NCBI GenBank assembly: GCA_963730555.1
Contig: CAVSSS010000009.1
Coordinates: forward strand, 186,001-250,000
Origin: Roseiarcus sp963730555
Lineage (GTDB): Bacteria; Pseudomonadota; Alphaproteobacteria; Rhizobiales; Beijerinckiaceae
Length of the DNA: 64,000 nucleotides
Direction: 5' to 3'
A program made the translations under genes and the position numbers. The notes under the pieces were generated by a model. The model ran no database searches and was not told the DNA's origin. It saw only the letters and a list, made by a program, of their open reading frames with translations. Shown here in pieces: positions 10,166 to 20,273 of the stretch (within the stretch, counting starts at the first letter, position 1; each line of letters begins with the position of its first letter).

Positions 10166-10855
10166 TTGCGAAGGCGGAGCGACGCAGACGGGTCGGAGCG
10201 GACCTGCATCGTTACGGGAGCCAAGAGCGCCCCCGAGACGATGCTGCGCTTTGCGCTTGGCCCCGATGGAGCGGTCGTCCCGGATATCCAGCGGAAGCTG
10301 CCCGGACGGGGGGTATGGACGGAACTGAGCTTTAGAACGGTGAACCGGGCGGCGACAAGACAGGCGTTTTCGCGCGCGTTTCGCACCAAGGCGGAGGCGC
10401 CGGCCTCGTTGGCCGAAACGGTTGGCGCTCTCCTCGAGCGGGACGCGTTGCAATCCCTGTCGATCGCCAAAAAGGCCGGCCTTGTCGTGGCCGGCGCGTT
10501 CAAGGTCGACTCGGCGATCGAGGCCGGCGAAGCCGTCGCACTGATTCAGGCGAGCGACGGAGCCGCGGATGGAGCGGCGAAGCGCGTCCAGGCGCTGCGC
10601 GCGAAACTTGGCCCGGAAGCGAGCGCCATTGAGTGCGTCGATATCTTTTCTTCCCGCCAATTGGATTTGGCATTGGGGAGGGCAAATGTGATACACGCTG
10701 CCCTCAAACATGGGGCGGCGAGTTCGGCCTTTCTCGCAAGGGCGGATCGTTTGCGCCGCTATCGCGGCGGCGAACCGGAGACGGCGACTGGAACAGAGCG
10801 CGGCCGCCAGACGTCCGACGAAGGCGGAGCGTTTGGCGCCGATCAAATTGGCTGA
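10166..10855 (+). CDS. YlxR/DUF448 RNA-binding protein with L7Ae-like domain
   Basis: A 229-residue protein with the YlxR fold at the N-terminus (RTCIVTGAKSAPETMLRFALGPDGAVVPDIQRKLPGRG, split here into motifs TCIVTGAK and KLPGRGVW). A C-terminal L7Ae/S12-like region (residues about 85-190) includes SIAKKAGLVVAGAFKVDSAI. This two-domain form between nusA and infB is standard in alphaproteobacteria and is thought to bind RNA. The start is a TTG at 10166, with AGGAG about 18 bases and GAGG about 10 bases upstream. The C-terminal tail is polar and probably disordered. Its exact role in the operon is not established. Confidence 0.83.
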   Translation: MRRRSDADGSERTCIVTGAKSAPETMLRFALGPDGAVVPDIQRKLPGRGVWTELSFRTVNRAATRQAFSRAFRTKAEAPASLAETVGALLERDALQSLSIAKKAGLVVAGAFKVDSAIEAGEAVALIQASDGAADGAAKRVQALRAKLGPEASAIECVDIFSSRQLDLALGRANVIHAALKHGAASSAFLARADRLRRYRGGEPETATGTERGRQTSDEGGAFGADQIG

Positions 10856-10879
10856 GAAGCCAGGTGGTTAGGAATTGGC

Positions 10880-13552
10880 ATGAGTGAGACGGGTAATAGC
10901 GATAAGACTGCGACGGTCGCGCCGCCGAAGCCAACTTTGCACTTGAAGCGCCCGGTTGAGCAGGGCACGGTGAGGCAGAGCTTTTCGCACGGTCGCAGCA
11001 AGGCGGTCGTCGTCGAGAAAGTGAAGCGGCGGGTTTTGACGCCCGGAGAGGCGCCGCCGCCAGCACGGGCCGCGACGGCTGCGCCAGCCGCCGCCCCGAC
11101 GCAGGCCGCTCCAGCCCCCGCCAAGCCCATACTGACCGCGGGAGCACGGCCCGCTCCCGCAGCGCCCGCGAAGCCGACTGCTCCGCCGCCGCCCAAGACC
11201 GGCGTCGTTCTGCCGACGTTAACGGCTGAGCAGCGCGAGGCCAGAGCCCGCGCGCTGAACGATGCGCGCGCGCAGGAGGAGGAGGATCGCCGCCGTCAGG
11301 AGGCGGAGGCTGGGGTTCGACGCGAGCGCGAGGCGCGCGAACGCGTGGAGCGCGAGGCTGCGGAAGCCCGCAAGCGCGAGGAGGAGCTTCGCCGCGCGCA
11401 GGAAGCGAATTTCAGGCGGCAGTCTGAGGACGAAGCGCGACGGCGCCTTGCCGGCGGCGAACCGGCGCCGTCTCCATCGATCCCGCGCGTTGCGCCGGCT
11501 GCGCCCGGCGCAGCCCTGCCGGGAGCGCTCGCCCGAGCCCCCGCCGCCCCTGGCGGCGAAGAGGAAGAGCGGCGGGTCATCAGGCGTCCAGCTCTCGCGC
11601 TGCCGCCGGGCCAGAAGGTCGTGGTCCCGACGCCGCGGCCGCCGCGCAGCGGCGAGCAGCGCAACCGTGGTCGCTTGACAGTCACCAGCGCGACCTCGGG
11701 CGAGGAGGAGCGCACGCGTTCAGTCGCATCGTTCCGTCGACGCACGCAGCGGCTGAAAGGCCATGGCGCGCAGGACCAGAAAGAGAAGATCGCGCGTGAG
11801 ATCGTTCTGCCGGAGGCGATTACAATCCAGGAGCTGGCGGGCCGCATGTCCGAGCGCGCCGTCGACGTCATCAAGCTCCTGATGCGCCAGGGCCGCATGG
11901 TGACGCTGACCGACGTGCTCGACGCCGATACCGCGCAGCTTGTGGCCGAGGAATTGGGCCATTCCGTCAAGCGCGTGGCGGAATCTGACGTTGAGGAAGG
12001 TCTGTTTGATCGGCCCGGCGACGAAGGCGCTCCTGTCCCGCGTCCGCCCATCGTTACAATCATGGGTCACGTTGACCACGGCAAGACGTCGCTGCTCGAC
12101 GCCATCCGCCACGCCAACGTGGTTGCAGGTGAAGCAGGCGGGATCACGCAGCACATCGGCGCCTATCAAGTGGTCGCGCCTGGCGGCGAGACCATCACCT
12201 TCATCGACACGCCTGGTCACGCGGCCTTCACCGCCATGCGAGCGCGCGGCGCGAAGGTCACCGATATCGTCGTGCTGGTCGTTGCGGCCGATGACGGCGT
12301 CATGCCGCAGACCATCGAGGCGATTCGCCATGCCAAAGCGGCAAATGCTCCGATCATCGTCGCCGTCAACAAGATCGACAAGCCCGAAGCCGAGCCCCAG
12401 CGCGTGATGCAAGAACTGCTGCAGCACGACGTGCAGGTCGAGGCGTTTGGCGGCGACACGCTGGCGGTTGAAGTGTCGGCTACCAAGGGCACCAACCTCG
12501 ACAAGCTGCTCGAGGCCATCGCGCTGCAGGCCGAACTGCTCGATCTTCTCGCCGACCCCGATCGCAGCGCGGAGGGCACTGTCATCGAGGCGAGGCTCGA
12601 CCGTGGCCGCGGCCCCGTCGCGACTGTGCTCGTGCAGCGTGGAACCCTTCGCGTCGGCCAGCTTGTTGTCGCTGGGTCCCATTGGGGTCGCGTCCGCGCA
12701 CTAATCAACGACAAGGGTGAGATCGTGGAGGCCGCAGGCCCATCGACGCCGGTCGAAGTGCTAGGGTTCGATGGCGCGCCGGAGGCCAGCGACCGCGTCG
12801 CTGTCGTCGAGTCCGAGGCGCGCGCGCGCGAAATCACCGAATATCGCGAACGTCAGAGGCGAGAGAAACTGGTCGCGCGCGGACCGGCCGTTAAGACCTC
12901 GCTCTCCGACATGATGAGCAATCTCAAAGCGACCGGCCGCAAGGAGATGCCGATCGTTCTCAAGGGCGACGTCCAGGGCTCGGTCGAGGCGATTACAGCT
13001 GCGGTCGAGAAGCTCGGCAACGACGAGGTCATGGCGCGGGTCATCCACGGCGGCGTCGGTGGCATGACCGAATCCGACGTGACGCTCGCTACAGCCTCGA
13101 AGGCGGTCATCCTCGGCTTCAACGTCCGCGCACATAAGGAGGCGCGCGACCTCGCTGAGCACGACGGCGTCGAGATTCGCTACTACAACATCATCTACAA
13201 TCTGGTCGATGACGTGAAGGCGGCGCTTTCGGGCCTGCTCGCGCCGACCCTGCGAGAGACGATGCTCGGCAACGCGCAGATCCTGGAGCTGTTCAACATT
13301 TCCAAGGTCGGCTTGGTCGCGGGTTGCCGCGTGACCGACGGCGTCGTGCAACGCGGCGCGCATGTGCGCCTTATCCGCGACAATGTCGTCGTGCACGAGG
13401 GCAAGCTATCGACGCTCAAGCGCTTCAAGGACGAAGTCCCGCAGGTGCAGGCCGGACAGGAATGCGGCATGGCGTTCGAGAACTACCAGGATATGCGGGT
13501 GGGCGACGTCATCGAGTGCTACAATGTCGAGGAGATCCGTCGCACGCTCTAA
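10880..13552 (+). CDS. infB: Translation initiation factor IF-2
   Basis: IF-2 is the GTPase that brings initiator tRNA to the ribosome. The protein is 890 residues. The N-terminus carries the alphaproteobacterial motif LHLKRPVEQGTVRQSFSHGR, then an Ala/Pro-rich linker and a long charged helix (about residues 110-200). The G domain has GHVDHGKTSLLD, DTPGHAAFTAMRARG and NKIDKPEA. The C-terminal domains include the fMet-tRNA-binding end, VGDVIECYNVEEIRRTL. The ATG follows the ylxR-like gene by 24 bases, in the same operon. The reading frame is intact, unlike nusA and truB on either side. Confidence 0.96.
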   Translation: MSETGNSDKTATVAPPKPTLHLKRPVEQGTVRQSFSHGRSKAVVVEKVKRRVLTPGEAPPPARAATAAPAAAPTQAAPAPAKPILTAGARPAPAAPAKPTAPPPPKTGVVLPTLTAEQREARARALNDARAQEEEDRRRQEAEAGVRREREARERVEREAAEARKREEELRRAQEANFRRQSEDEARRRLAGGEPAPSPSIPRVAPAAPGAALPGALARAPAAPGGEEEERRVIRRPALALPPGQKVVVPTPRPPRSGEQRNRGRLTVTSATSGEEERTRSVASFRRRTQRLKGHGAQDQKEKIAREIVLPEAITIQELAGRMSERAVDVIKLLMRQGRMVTLTDVLDADTAQLVAEELGHSVKRVAESDVEEGLFDRPGDEGAPVPRPPIVTIMGHVDHGKTSLLDAIRHANVVAGEAGGITQHIGAYQVVAPGGETITFIDTPGHAAFTAMRARGAKVTDIVVLVVAADDGVMPQTIEAIRHAKAANAPIIVAVNKIDKPEAEPQRVMQELLQHDVQVEAFGGDTLAVEVSATKGTNLDKLLEAIALQAELLDLLADPDRSAEGTVIEARLDRGRGPVATVLVQRGTLRVGQLVVAGSHWGRVRALINDKGEIVEAAGPSTPVEVLGFDGAPEASDRVAVVESEARAREITEYRERQRREKLVARGPAVKTSLSDMMSNLKATGRKEMPIVLKGDVQGSVEAITAAVEKLGNDEVMARVIHGGVGGMTESDVTLATASKAVILGFNVRAHKEARDLAEHDGVEIRYYNIIYNLVDDVKAALSGLLAPTLRETMLGNAQILELFNISKVGLVAGCRVTDGVVQRGAHVRLIRDNVVVHEGKLSTLKRFKDEVPQVQAGQECGMAFENYQDMRVGDVIECYNVEEIRRTL

Positions 13553-13732
13553 CGGGCGCGACGGAATAAGAAGACATGCGAGCCAACGTTACCCGCGCCG
13601 CCGAGGGTTTCGACCGCTGATCATCCCCCTTGCCGGGCTTTTCCATACGGCTCGCGACGATCTAGACGCCCTTTCGCTTGGGCTCCGTCGCCCGAACAAC
13701 GAGAATCTGCCGCGCGCCGCGCGAGGTCAACA

Positions 13733-14146
13733 ATGTCCCGTTCCTTATCCAAACCCAACGCCGGCAGCCACAGAGCTGAGCGCGTCGGCGAGCTTGTCCG
13801 TCACGCAGTCGCCGACATTCTGGCGCGCGGCGAGGTGCGCGACGAAGCCTTCGATCGCCATCCCGTGACCATCCCTGCGGTGCGCATGTCGCCGGATCTC
13901 AAACTGGCGACGATTCTGGTGATGCCGCTCGGCGGCAAAGGCGCGGGCGCGACGGTGGAGGCGCTCGAGCGCCACAAGAAGGAGCTGCGCGCGCTTGTGG
14001 CGCGCCGGATCAATCTCAAGTTCGCGCCCGATCTGCGTTTCGCCCTTGATATGAGCTTCGATGACCAGGCCCGCATGGACGCGCTGTTGAGGTCGCCTGC
14101 GGTGGCGCGCGATCTTAAGGACGTCGGCAGAGAGGACAAGGAATGA
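13733..14146 (+). CDS. rbfA: 30S ribosome-binding factor A
   Basis: RbfA is a small KH-fold protein (137 residues) needed for late 16S rRNA maturation. The signature is present: SHRAERVGELVRHAVADILARGEVRDE, then a strand VRMSPDLKLATILVMPLGG, then LKFAPDLRFALDMSFDDQARMDALL. The start is 180 bases after infB, a gap in which I see no gene. Its stop overlaps the truB start in ATGA, a sign of translational coupling. Confidence 0.92.
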   Translation: MSRSLSKPNAGSHRAERVGELVRHAVADILARGEVRDEAFDRHPVTIPAVRMSPDLKLATILVMPLGGKGAGATVEALERHKKELRALVARRINLKFAPDLRFALDMSFDDQARMDALLRSPAVARDLKDVGREDKE

Positions 14147-15115
14147 CCGGCGACCCCCCCGAAGGAGGAGTCTCTGCCCGCGAGGCGCGCGAAAGATGCC
14201 GCCGCGGCCAGCCGCATGAGAAGCGTTCGCCCCGGTTCGAGATTGATGGCTGGATCAATCTCGATAAGCCGACTGGCGTCTCCTCAACTCAGGCTGTCGG
14301 GCGGCTCAAATTCCTGTTCAACGCCAAGAAAGCGGGTCATGCCGGAACCCTCGATCCGCTCGCATCGGGCGTGCTGCCGGTCGCTTTCGGCGAGGCGACA
14401 AAGACCGTGCCGGTCGTTCAGGACGGGGCCAAATCCTACCGGTTCCGCGTCCGCTGGGGAGAGGAAACCGCGACTGACGACGCTGAAGGGGAAATCGTCG
14501 CACGTTCCGACCGGCGGCCGGCCCCAGCCGAAATCGAAAGTTCCCTGCCGCGCTTCGTCGGCGCCATTCTCCAGACGCCGCCGACTTTCTCCGCCATCCG
14601 CATCGCTGGCGCGCGCGCCTATGATCTGGCGCGTGGGGGCGAAACCTTCGAGATTGAAGCGCGCCCGATCAATGTTTACCGGCTCGAATTGATGTCAGCC
14701 GAGGCCAATGAAGCTCTCCTCGAGGCCGAATGCGGCAAGGGGGCATACGTGCGCGCGATCGCGCGGGACCTCGGCCGCGCGCTCGGCTGCTACGGACATG
14801 TGGTCGAATTGCGCCGGACTCGCGTCGGCCCGTTTTCGGTCGACTCGGCGGTCCCGCTCGATCGTCTGCCGGATGATAAGGATCTGATGGCGCGCGCGCT
14901 TCTGCCTTTGCAGGCGGGCTTGAGCGAAATACCGATCCTGCGCATCGAGCGCTCCGGCGCTACAATTCTTCGACGTGGCCAGAAGCTGTTGCTTCGCGGT
15001 CGCCGCTCCAACCCAGGGGCGCGCCTATGCCGAGTGCTTTGGAACGCCAATCGCTTTCGGCGTCGTCGAGGACGGCTATTTCGTCTCGACCCGGGTGTTC
15101 AACCTGCGCCGGTAG
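14143..15115 (+). CDS. truB: tRNA pseudouridine-55 synthase TruB (frame broken near the 3' end)
   Basis: TruB makes pseudouridine 55 in the T-loop of tRNAs. The catalytic aspartate is in AGHAGTLDPLASGVLPV, and the RNA-binding KGAYVRAIARDLGRALGCYGHV follows. The C-terminal PUA-like end (QGRAYAECFGTPIAFGVVED and VSTRVFNLRR) appears only in the +1 frame and stops at 15113-15115. Removing one C near 15001-15004 (GGTCGC-C-GCTCC) rejoins the frames into a protein of about 323 residues. As written, the first frame runs on to 15213 with a nonsense tail. A sequencing insertion is the likeliest cause, as in nusA. Confidence 0.87.
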
Positions 15116-15124
15116 ACCTTCCGC

Positions 15125-16859
15125 TCACTTCCACGCCTCGAACGCCTTTTCGAGCATCGCCTGGCCCTCAGCCGACTTCTGGAACACGATCTTGGCGATG
15201 CGGTCGTCGTTGAGCAAAAGCGGGAAGTCGAACCAGGAGCGCGTCTGCATGAGGTCAAGGTTGCGGGCGATGTCGGCTTCGCCCTTGGCCAGCGCGATGA
15301 GGAAATAGGTGTCGCTGATCTTGACCTTCACGCTGGTCAGCGCTTCGGCCGCGGTCGAAATCCTCCTTGCGCATCTGCGGCAGACCGACGTCCTTGAAGC
15401 CGGTGATGGGAGCGCCTTCAGCGAAGGCAAATTTCAGGTCGATCGTGTGGGTCGCCTGCAGCGTCGGGTCGGTGTTCTTCCTCAAGGTCATGGTGGCGTG
15501 CATCTTGAGGTCGGGGATGTCGGCTTCGGCCTTCACGCCAACCGTCGCTGGCTGGTTCGGGGCCGGCGGAATCAGCGACCATACCGTCGAGCCCAGGCTG
15601 ACCGCGGGCTTCTGCGGGTTGTCCGCCGAAGCGACCAGCATCGCGGCCCGGCCGGCTGACGGGGTCTGTGCGACTGGCGCGGCTGGCGCTTCCGGCGCCG
15701 GGGTTGCTGGCGCCGCTCCCTGAGCGCTCGGCTGGCCCGCTTGCGGCGCAGGCGAGGGAGTTGGAGGCGCAGCTGGAGCGGGCGCATTTATCTGGACTCG
15801 CTCAGCGATCTTCGCCGAAGGCTCCGCCGGCGCGGGTTGCTGCGTCTCGACGGGAGGCTTGATCGCGAGATCTTGCGGCTTTTGCCGCATGAGAATTGCA
15901 GCTCCAGCCACCGCAAGGGCAATTCCGAGAAGAACGGCCGCCGCGATCCACAGCAGGCGCTTGGGCTTGGCGATTTCGGCGCTTGGCGCGATGGGGCGCT
16001 GAATTTCCGCCTCCGGTCTCGCTGCCACGCCGGGGCGGTCGAATTCGGCCGCGACTTCCGGGGCCTCGGCCCATTGCACGGGTTCGTCGCGACGGGCAGC
16101 GACCACCGGCGGCGCGCCGGACTCCTCGGGATCGCCAGCCCTGTTGGGTCGGACCGCCCTGCCTGGGTCTAGCGCCGCTACCCCCGGCAAACCCTCATCC
16201 TTGCCACCCTTCGCGCCCACGGGTGGAGCGGCCCGGCCGGTCCTCGGTCCGGAGGGGGTCTGGTTGGCCATTGCAGCAGCCAGCTGGGATCGAGCGGGCG
16301 AAGCCGCCGACGACGGGCCTGCGGCAGGCCGTCCCGCGACGGGGGTTGGCGCTTGCGGCGGGTTCCCCGGCGCATGGCTACGTTCCTGCAGGGGCGGCGC
16401 GGGCCGCTGCGCCGCGCCTGGAATGGGCGCGTTTGCGGCCCCAGGTTGGCCTGGTGCCCCCGTTTGTGAAGGCGGCCGCCTCGAGGAGGCGGCAGGGCCC
16501 GGCGGCGGAGGCGCAGTGGGGCGCTGGATAGGAGCGAATTTTGGGGGAGGGGGCGGTGGAGCGGGCTTCGCAGGCGCTGCGTCGGGCTTTGCCGCTACGG
16601 ACGAGGGCTGCGGGGCCGTCGAAGGGGGAGGTGGAGCCGGCTCTTGCGATCCGTATCTTTCCTCTATCTCCGCGATCGCGGCGTCGAGCGCATTCTCTTC
16701 GCGGGAGATGTCGCTTTCCGGCAGCGGCGGACGCAAGCTTCTGAGCTGGTCGAGCAGCGCTTTGCGAGCGCGCTCATAGATCGCTCCGCGCGTCGCCGGC
16801 GTGCCCGCGTTGGGCAAGTTGGCGACGGCTCGCATGAGCAGCGAATGATAATCAGCCAT
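15125..16859 (-). CDS. Uncharacterised Pro/Ala-rich single-span membrane protein (frame broken near the 3' end)
   Basis: I do not recognise a named family. The N-terminus (MADYHSLLMRAVANLP...GAIYERARKALLDQL) is a helical domain of about 70 residues. A Pro/Ala-rich linker of about 200 residues follows, then one membrane helix (LLWIAAAVLLGIALAVAGAA), a second Pro/Ala linker, and a compact C-terminal domain (about 150 residues) ending AMLEKAFEAWK. The first frame breaks near 15361-15366; removing one G from AAGGAGG restores RKE-ISTAAEALTSVKVKI. The layout suggests a cytoplasmic N-domain tethered to a periplasmic C-domain. It is convergent with truB and downstream of purA. Function unknown. Confidence 0.68.
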
Positions 16860-16904
16860 GAAGCGTCCGCTCAACCGCTCCGCGCGACGCCGCGCGGTGG
16901 TCCC

Positions 16905-18200
16905 TTAGTCCTGGAATGGATCATGCACAAGAATTGTATCGTCGCGCTCAGGACTCGTCGACAATAAGGCGACTGGCGCGCCAACCAATTCCTCGATTCG
17001 GCGCACATATTTTATCGCCTGCGCCGGCAGGTCGGCCCATGACCGCGCTTTGCTCGTCGCTCCTTTCCAGCCTTCGATCGTTTCATAAAGCGGCTCGATG
17101 CGCGCCTGCGCGGATTGCGAGGCCGGAAGATAGTCGATCTCTTCGCCGTTCAGGCGGTAACGGGTCGCGACCTTGATGGTCTCAAAGCCGTCGAGAATGT
17201 CAAGCTTGGTCAGCGCCAGGCCGTCGATGCCGCAAGTGCGCACCGCTTGACGCGCAAGCACCGCGTCGAACCATCCGCACCGGCGCGGGCGACCGGTGTT
17301 GGTGCCGAATTCGCGCCCGCGCTCGCCGATCAATCGGCCGACCTCGTCATCGAGTTCGGTCGGGAACGGGCCGCCGCCGACGCGCGTCGTGTAGGCTTTT
17401 GCGATGCCAAGCACATAGCCGATCGCCCTCGGCCCAAGGCCGGAGCCGGTCGCCGCATTCGCTGCGACCGTGTTGGAAGAGGTCACATAGGGATATGTGC
17501 CGTGATCGACGTCCAGCATGGCGCCTTGGGCGCCCTCGAACAGAATGCGCTTGCCCGCGCGTCGCTCGCCGTCGAGAATCTCGAATGTCGGCGCCATGAA
17601 CGGCAGAACCTTGGGCGCCACCGCCAACAACTCTTCCCGAACGGCGGCGGCGCTCGGCGGCGGCAGTCCCAGACCTCGGCATAGCGGATCATGGTGGGAG
17701 AGCAGGCGCTCGATCTGGCCGTCCAACGCCTCGGGATCGGCGAGGTCCATCAGCCGGATCGCTCGCCTCGCGACCTTGTCCTCGTAAGCCGGCCCGATGC
17801 CGCGCTTGGTGGTGCCAATCTTGGTTCCGCGAACATTTCCAGACTCTCGGTGAGCGTCGAGCTCGCGATGCAGCGACAAAATCAGCGGGACGTTCTCGGC
17901 GATCTTGAGATTGGCTGGCGTCACCTCGACTCCCTGGCTGCGCAGCTTCTCGATCTCGCCAACCAGATGATAAGGATCGAGGACGACGCCATTGCCGATG
18001 ATCGACAATTTCCCAGGCCGAACGATGCCGGACGGAAGCAGCGCAAGTTTGTAAGTCTCGCCGTCGATGACAAGCGTATGGCCGGCGTTATGGCCGCCTT
18101 GGAACCGCACCACAACGTCGGCGCCGACCGACAGCCAATCGACGATCTTGCCCTTTCCTTCGTCGCCCCACTGGGCGCCGACAACGACAACATTGGCCAA
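16905..18200 (-). CDS. purA: Adenylosuccinate synthetase
   Basis: PurA joins IMP and aspartate using GTP, the first committed step to AMP. The protein is 431 residues, the standard length. It starts with the P-loop region VVVGAQWGDEGKGKIVDWLS and has the IMP-binding GGHNAGHTLVIDGETYKLALLPSGI region, then GTTKRGIGPAYEDK and the base-recognition LTKLDILDGFETIKVATRY. The C-terminus keeps the usual GAPVALLSTSPERDDTI. The start is the ATG at 18200. A GC-rich hairpin lies 34-69 bases upstream. Confidence 0.96.
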   Translation of the reverse strand: MANVVVVGAQWGDEGKGKIVDWLSVGADVVVRFQGGHNAGHTLVIDGETYKLALLPSGIVRPGKLSIIGNGVVLDPYHLVGEIEKLRSQGVEVTPANLKIAENVPLILSLHRELDAHRESGNVRGTKIGTTKRGIGPAYEDKVARRAIRLMDLADPEALDGQIERLLSHHDPLCRGLGLPPPSAAAVREELLAVAPKVLPFMAPTFEILDGERRAGKRILFEGAQGAMLDVDHGTYPYVTSSNTVAANAATGSGLGPRAIGYVLGIAKAYTTRVGGGPFPTELDDEVGRLIGERGREFGTNTGRPRRCGWFDAVLARQAVRTCGIDGLALTKLDILDGFETIKVATRYRLNGEEIDYLPASQSAQARIEPLYETIEGWKGATSKARSWADLPAQAIKYVRRIEELVGAPVALLSTSPERDDTILVHDPFQD

Positions 18201-18233
18201 CGTCGATTGCTCTTCCGATGGTTAAACGAGCGA

Positions 18234-18269
18234 AGCCCCGGCGCAGCGGCAAAAAGCCGAGCCGGGGCT
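18234..18269. other. GC-rich hairpin upstream of purA
   Basis: AGCCCCGGC (18234-18242) and GCCGGGGCT (18261-18269) form a perfect 9-bp stem, with an inner GGC-AAAAA-GCC hairpin in the loop. It lies in the 270-bp region between the divergent purA and DUF2076 genes. There is no clear T-run on either strand, so the role (leader structure or dispersed repeat) is open. Confidence 0.45.
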
Positions 18270-18469
18270 GTTTGCGGCCATCGCCTAGACGATCGGCGCG
18301 ACTGAGTAAAGGCGCGCTGTGGCTTCATCATGATGTCAAAGAAAGCGCGCTCAGCATCCTCATCCGGAAAAAGCGCGTTCTTCGCGCGAAAAACCCGAAC
18401 GGTAGGCTTGGATTGGCCGCACGGGTCGCTATATGCCGGGCGCGGCCATCCGACCGCAGGGAGAGCGAC

Positions 18470-19261
18470 ATGACCCCCGAAGAACGCCAAATGCTTGGTG
18501 GCCTTTTCCAGCGCGTCAACTCTGCTGCCGCGACGCAGCGTGACCCCGAAGCCGAATCCTTCATCAATGACGCGGTTCGCACCGCGCCCCACGCGCCCTA
18601 TGTCCTGGCGCAAACCGTCCTTGTCCAGCAGCAGGCTTTGGAGGCCGCGGCCAGCCGCATCTCCCAGCTCGAGGTGGCGGCGCAGCAGGGCGCAGAGCAG
18701 AGCCAGGAACACGGCAGTTTCCTCGGCAACCTCGGCAAGTCCATTTTCGGCGGTGGTCCGTCGTCTCCCCCGCCACGGCCCGATTCTGACCCGCAGGCCT
18801 ATCAGCGCGCAGCGCCTCCGCCGCCGCGAGGTTATGCTCCGCCCCCGCCTCAAGGCGGCTATCCTCCGCCGCCCCCGCAAGGCTACTCGCCGCAACCTGG
18901 CCCCTGGGGGCAGCCCCAGCCTTCGGGCGGCGGCGGCTTTCTGCAGAATGCAGCCTCGACCGCGACGGGCGTGGCCGGCGGCGTCGTCCTTGGCAATCTC
19001 CTGGGCGGCCTGTTCGGCGGCCATGGCGGCGGCGGTGGTCTCTTTGGCGGGGCAAGCGGCGCCGGATTTGGCGGCTCAGGCCTTACCGGCAATCCGACGG
19101 AAGTGACCGAGATCAACAACTACTACGACGACAAGGCGGACCGCGGCAGCGACGCGAACTTTGATCCGGGCGCTCCCAACTTCGACAATCTTGACGACTC
19201 GAGCTTTGATAACTCGGACGGGTCGTCATTCGACGACGGCGGCGGCTACGACGACGTCTAA
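18470..19261 (+). CDS. DUF2076-family protein
   Basis: A 263-residue protein of the proteobacterial DUF2076 family. The N-terminal 80 residues (MTPEERQMLGGLFQRV...EAESFINDAVRTAPHAPYVLAQTVLVQQQAL) are the conserved helical part. A Pro/Tyr/Gly-rich linker, a Gly-rich amphipathic region (GVAGGVVLGNLLGGLFGGHGGGG) and an acidic Asp/Ser-rich tail follow. I chose the ATG at 18470 because GGGAG precedes it. Members have been called periplasmic ligand-binding sensor proteins, but no function is established and no signal peptide is visible. Confidence 0.75.
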   Translation: MTPEERQMLGGLFQRVNSAAATQRDPEAESFINDAVRTAPHAPYVLAQTVLVQQQALEAAASRISQLEVAAQQGAEQSQEHGSFLGNLGKSIFGGGPSSPPPRPDSDPQAYQRAAPPPPRGYAPPPPQGGYPPPPPQGYSPQPGPWGQPQPSGGGGFLQNAASTATGVAGGVVLGNLLGGLFGGHGGGGGLFGGASGAGFGGSGLTGNPTEVTEINNYYDDKADRGSDANFDPGAPNFDNLDDSSFDNSDGSSFDDGGGYDDV

Positions 19262-19321
19262 GGCTTGGCCGCGGTTCAGACCGGCGGCGAGGCGTCCTTC
19301 GGCGACTCGCCGCTTCAAATT

Positions 19322-20050
19322 TCAGAGCACGATGACCTTCGCGCCGACGGGCACGCGCTCGTAAAGGTCGATCACGTCCTCGTTCATCATCCGGATGCAG
19401 CCTGACGAGACGTTATGGCCGATGGTCGAAGGCTCATTGGTGCCGTGAATGCGGTAGAGCGAGGACCCTAGGTAGAGCGCTCTCGCGCCGAGCGGATTGT
19501 CTGGACCGCCAGCCATATGGCGCGGCAGGTCCGGACGGCGCAGCAGCATCTGCGCCGGCGGCGTCCAGTCCGGCCATTCGGACTTGCGGCTGATCCGCTT
19601 AACGCCCGACCATTCGAAGCCCGGGCACCCAACGCCAATGCCGTAGCGCAACGCCTTTCCATGCGGCTCGACGAGGAATAGGAACCTGTCGGGCGTGTCG
19701 ACGACGATCGTTCCCGACGCCTCGGGCCCTGTATAGTCGACTTCCTGCCGGCGGAATTGCGGGTCGGGCTCGCCTTCCGCCTCCGACGCGGGGACGCTCG
19801 CGCTCGCGGCGGCCATCTGGGGCTGCTGCGACGCGCCGCCGGTCAGCAGCGCTTCGATGAAGCCCCCGCCGAATCGTCCGCGCATGGGGACTGGGGTCGG
19901 AGCGGCGATCTGCGCGGCGTTGGCGGAAGCGCCTCCGGCCGCTTGGGTCTCCGGCGGCGCAAAGACGATCACGCCATCGTTGGCTGCGATAGCCGGGACG
20001 GGAACGGCGAGCAGAAGTGCGGGAATGCAGAGGGTGGCGAGGTGGCGCAT
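19322..20050 (-). CDS. L,D-transpeptidase (YkuD domain)
   Basis: An exported enzyme of 242 residues that would cross-link peptidoglycan (3-3 bonds) or attach proteins to it. The N-terminus is a signal peptide (RHLATLCIPALLLAVPVPAIAA). The YkuD domain starts near residue 110 (TIVVDTPDRFLFLVEPHGKALRY). Its active site is plain: HGTNEP then IGHNVSSGCIRMMNED, with the catalytic Cys and both His. The ATG at 20050 has GGAGA upstream. The linker between signal and domain is rich in Ala, Pro and Gln. Confidence 0.88.
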   Translation of the reverse strand: MRHLATLCIPALLLAVPVPAIAANDGVIVFAPPETQAAGGASANAAQIAAPTPVPMRGRFGGGFIEALLTGGASQQPQMAAASASVPASEAEGEPDPQFRRQEVDYTGPEASGTIVVDTPDRFLFLVEPHGKALRYGIGVGCPGFEWSGVKRISRKSEWPDWTPPAQMLLRRPDLPRHMAGGPDNPLGARALYLGSSLYRIHGTNEPSTIGHNVSSGCIRMMNEDVIDLYERVPVGAKVIVL

Positions 20051-20273
20051 GCCTGTCTCCGGTGGGATTGAGCTGGCCCTCACCATGCATCGCGGGGATT
20101 AGGTTAACCTGATAAAAAATGTTAAAATGCAGGCGTCGGCGCACATCCGCTGCGCTCCACCCGCGACCGCAGCGCGCGGCTCCAGGCGCGCACGCGAAGC
20201 GAGTTCGCTGAGCAGAATTGTGTTATAGAGCTGGTGAGAAAGCGTCGTCCGATCCTGAATGAGGGCTTAGGCA

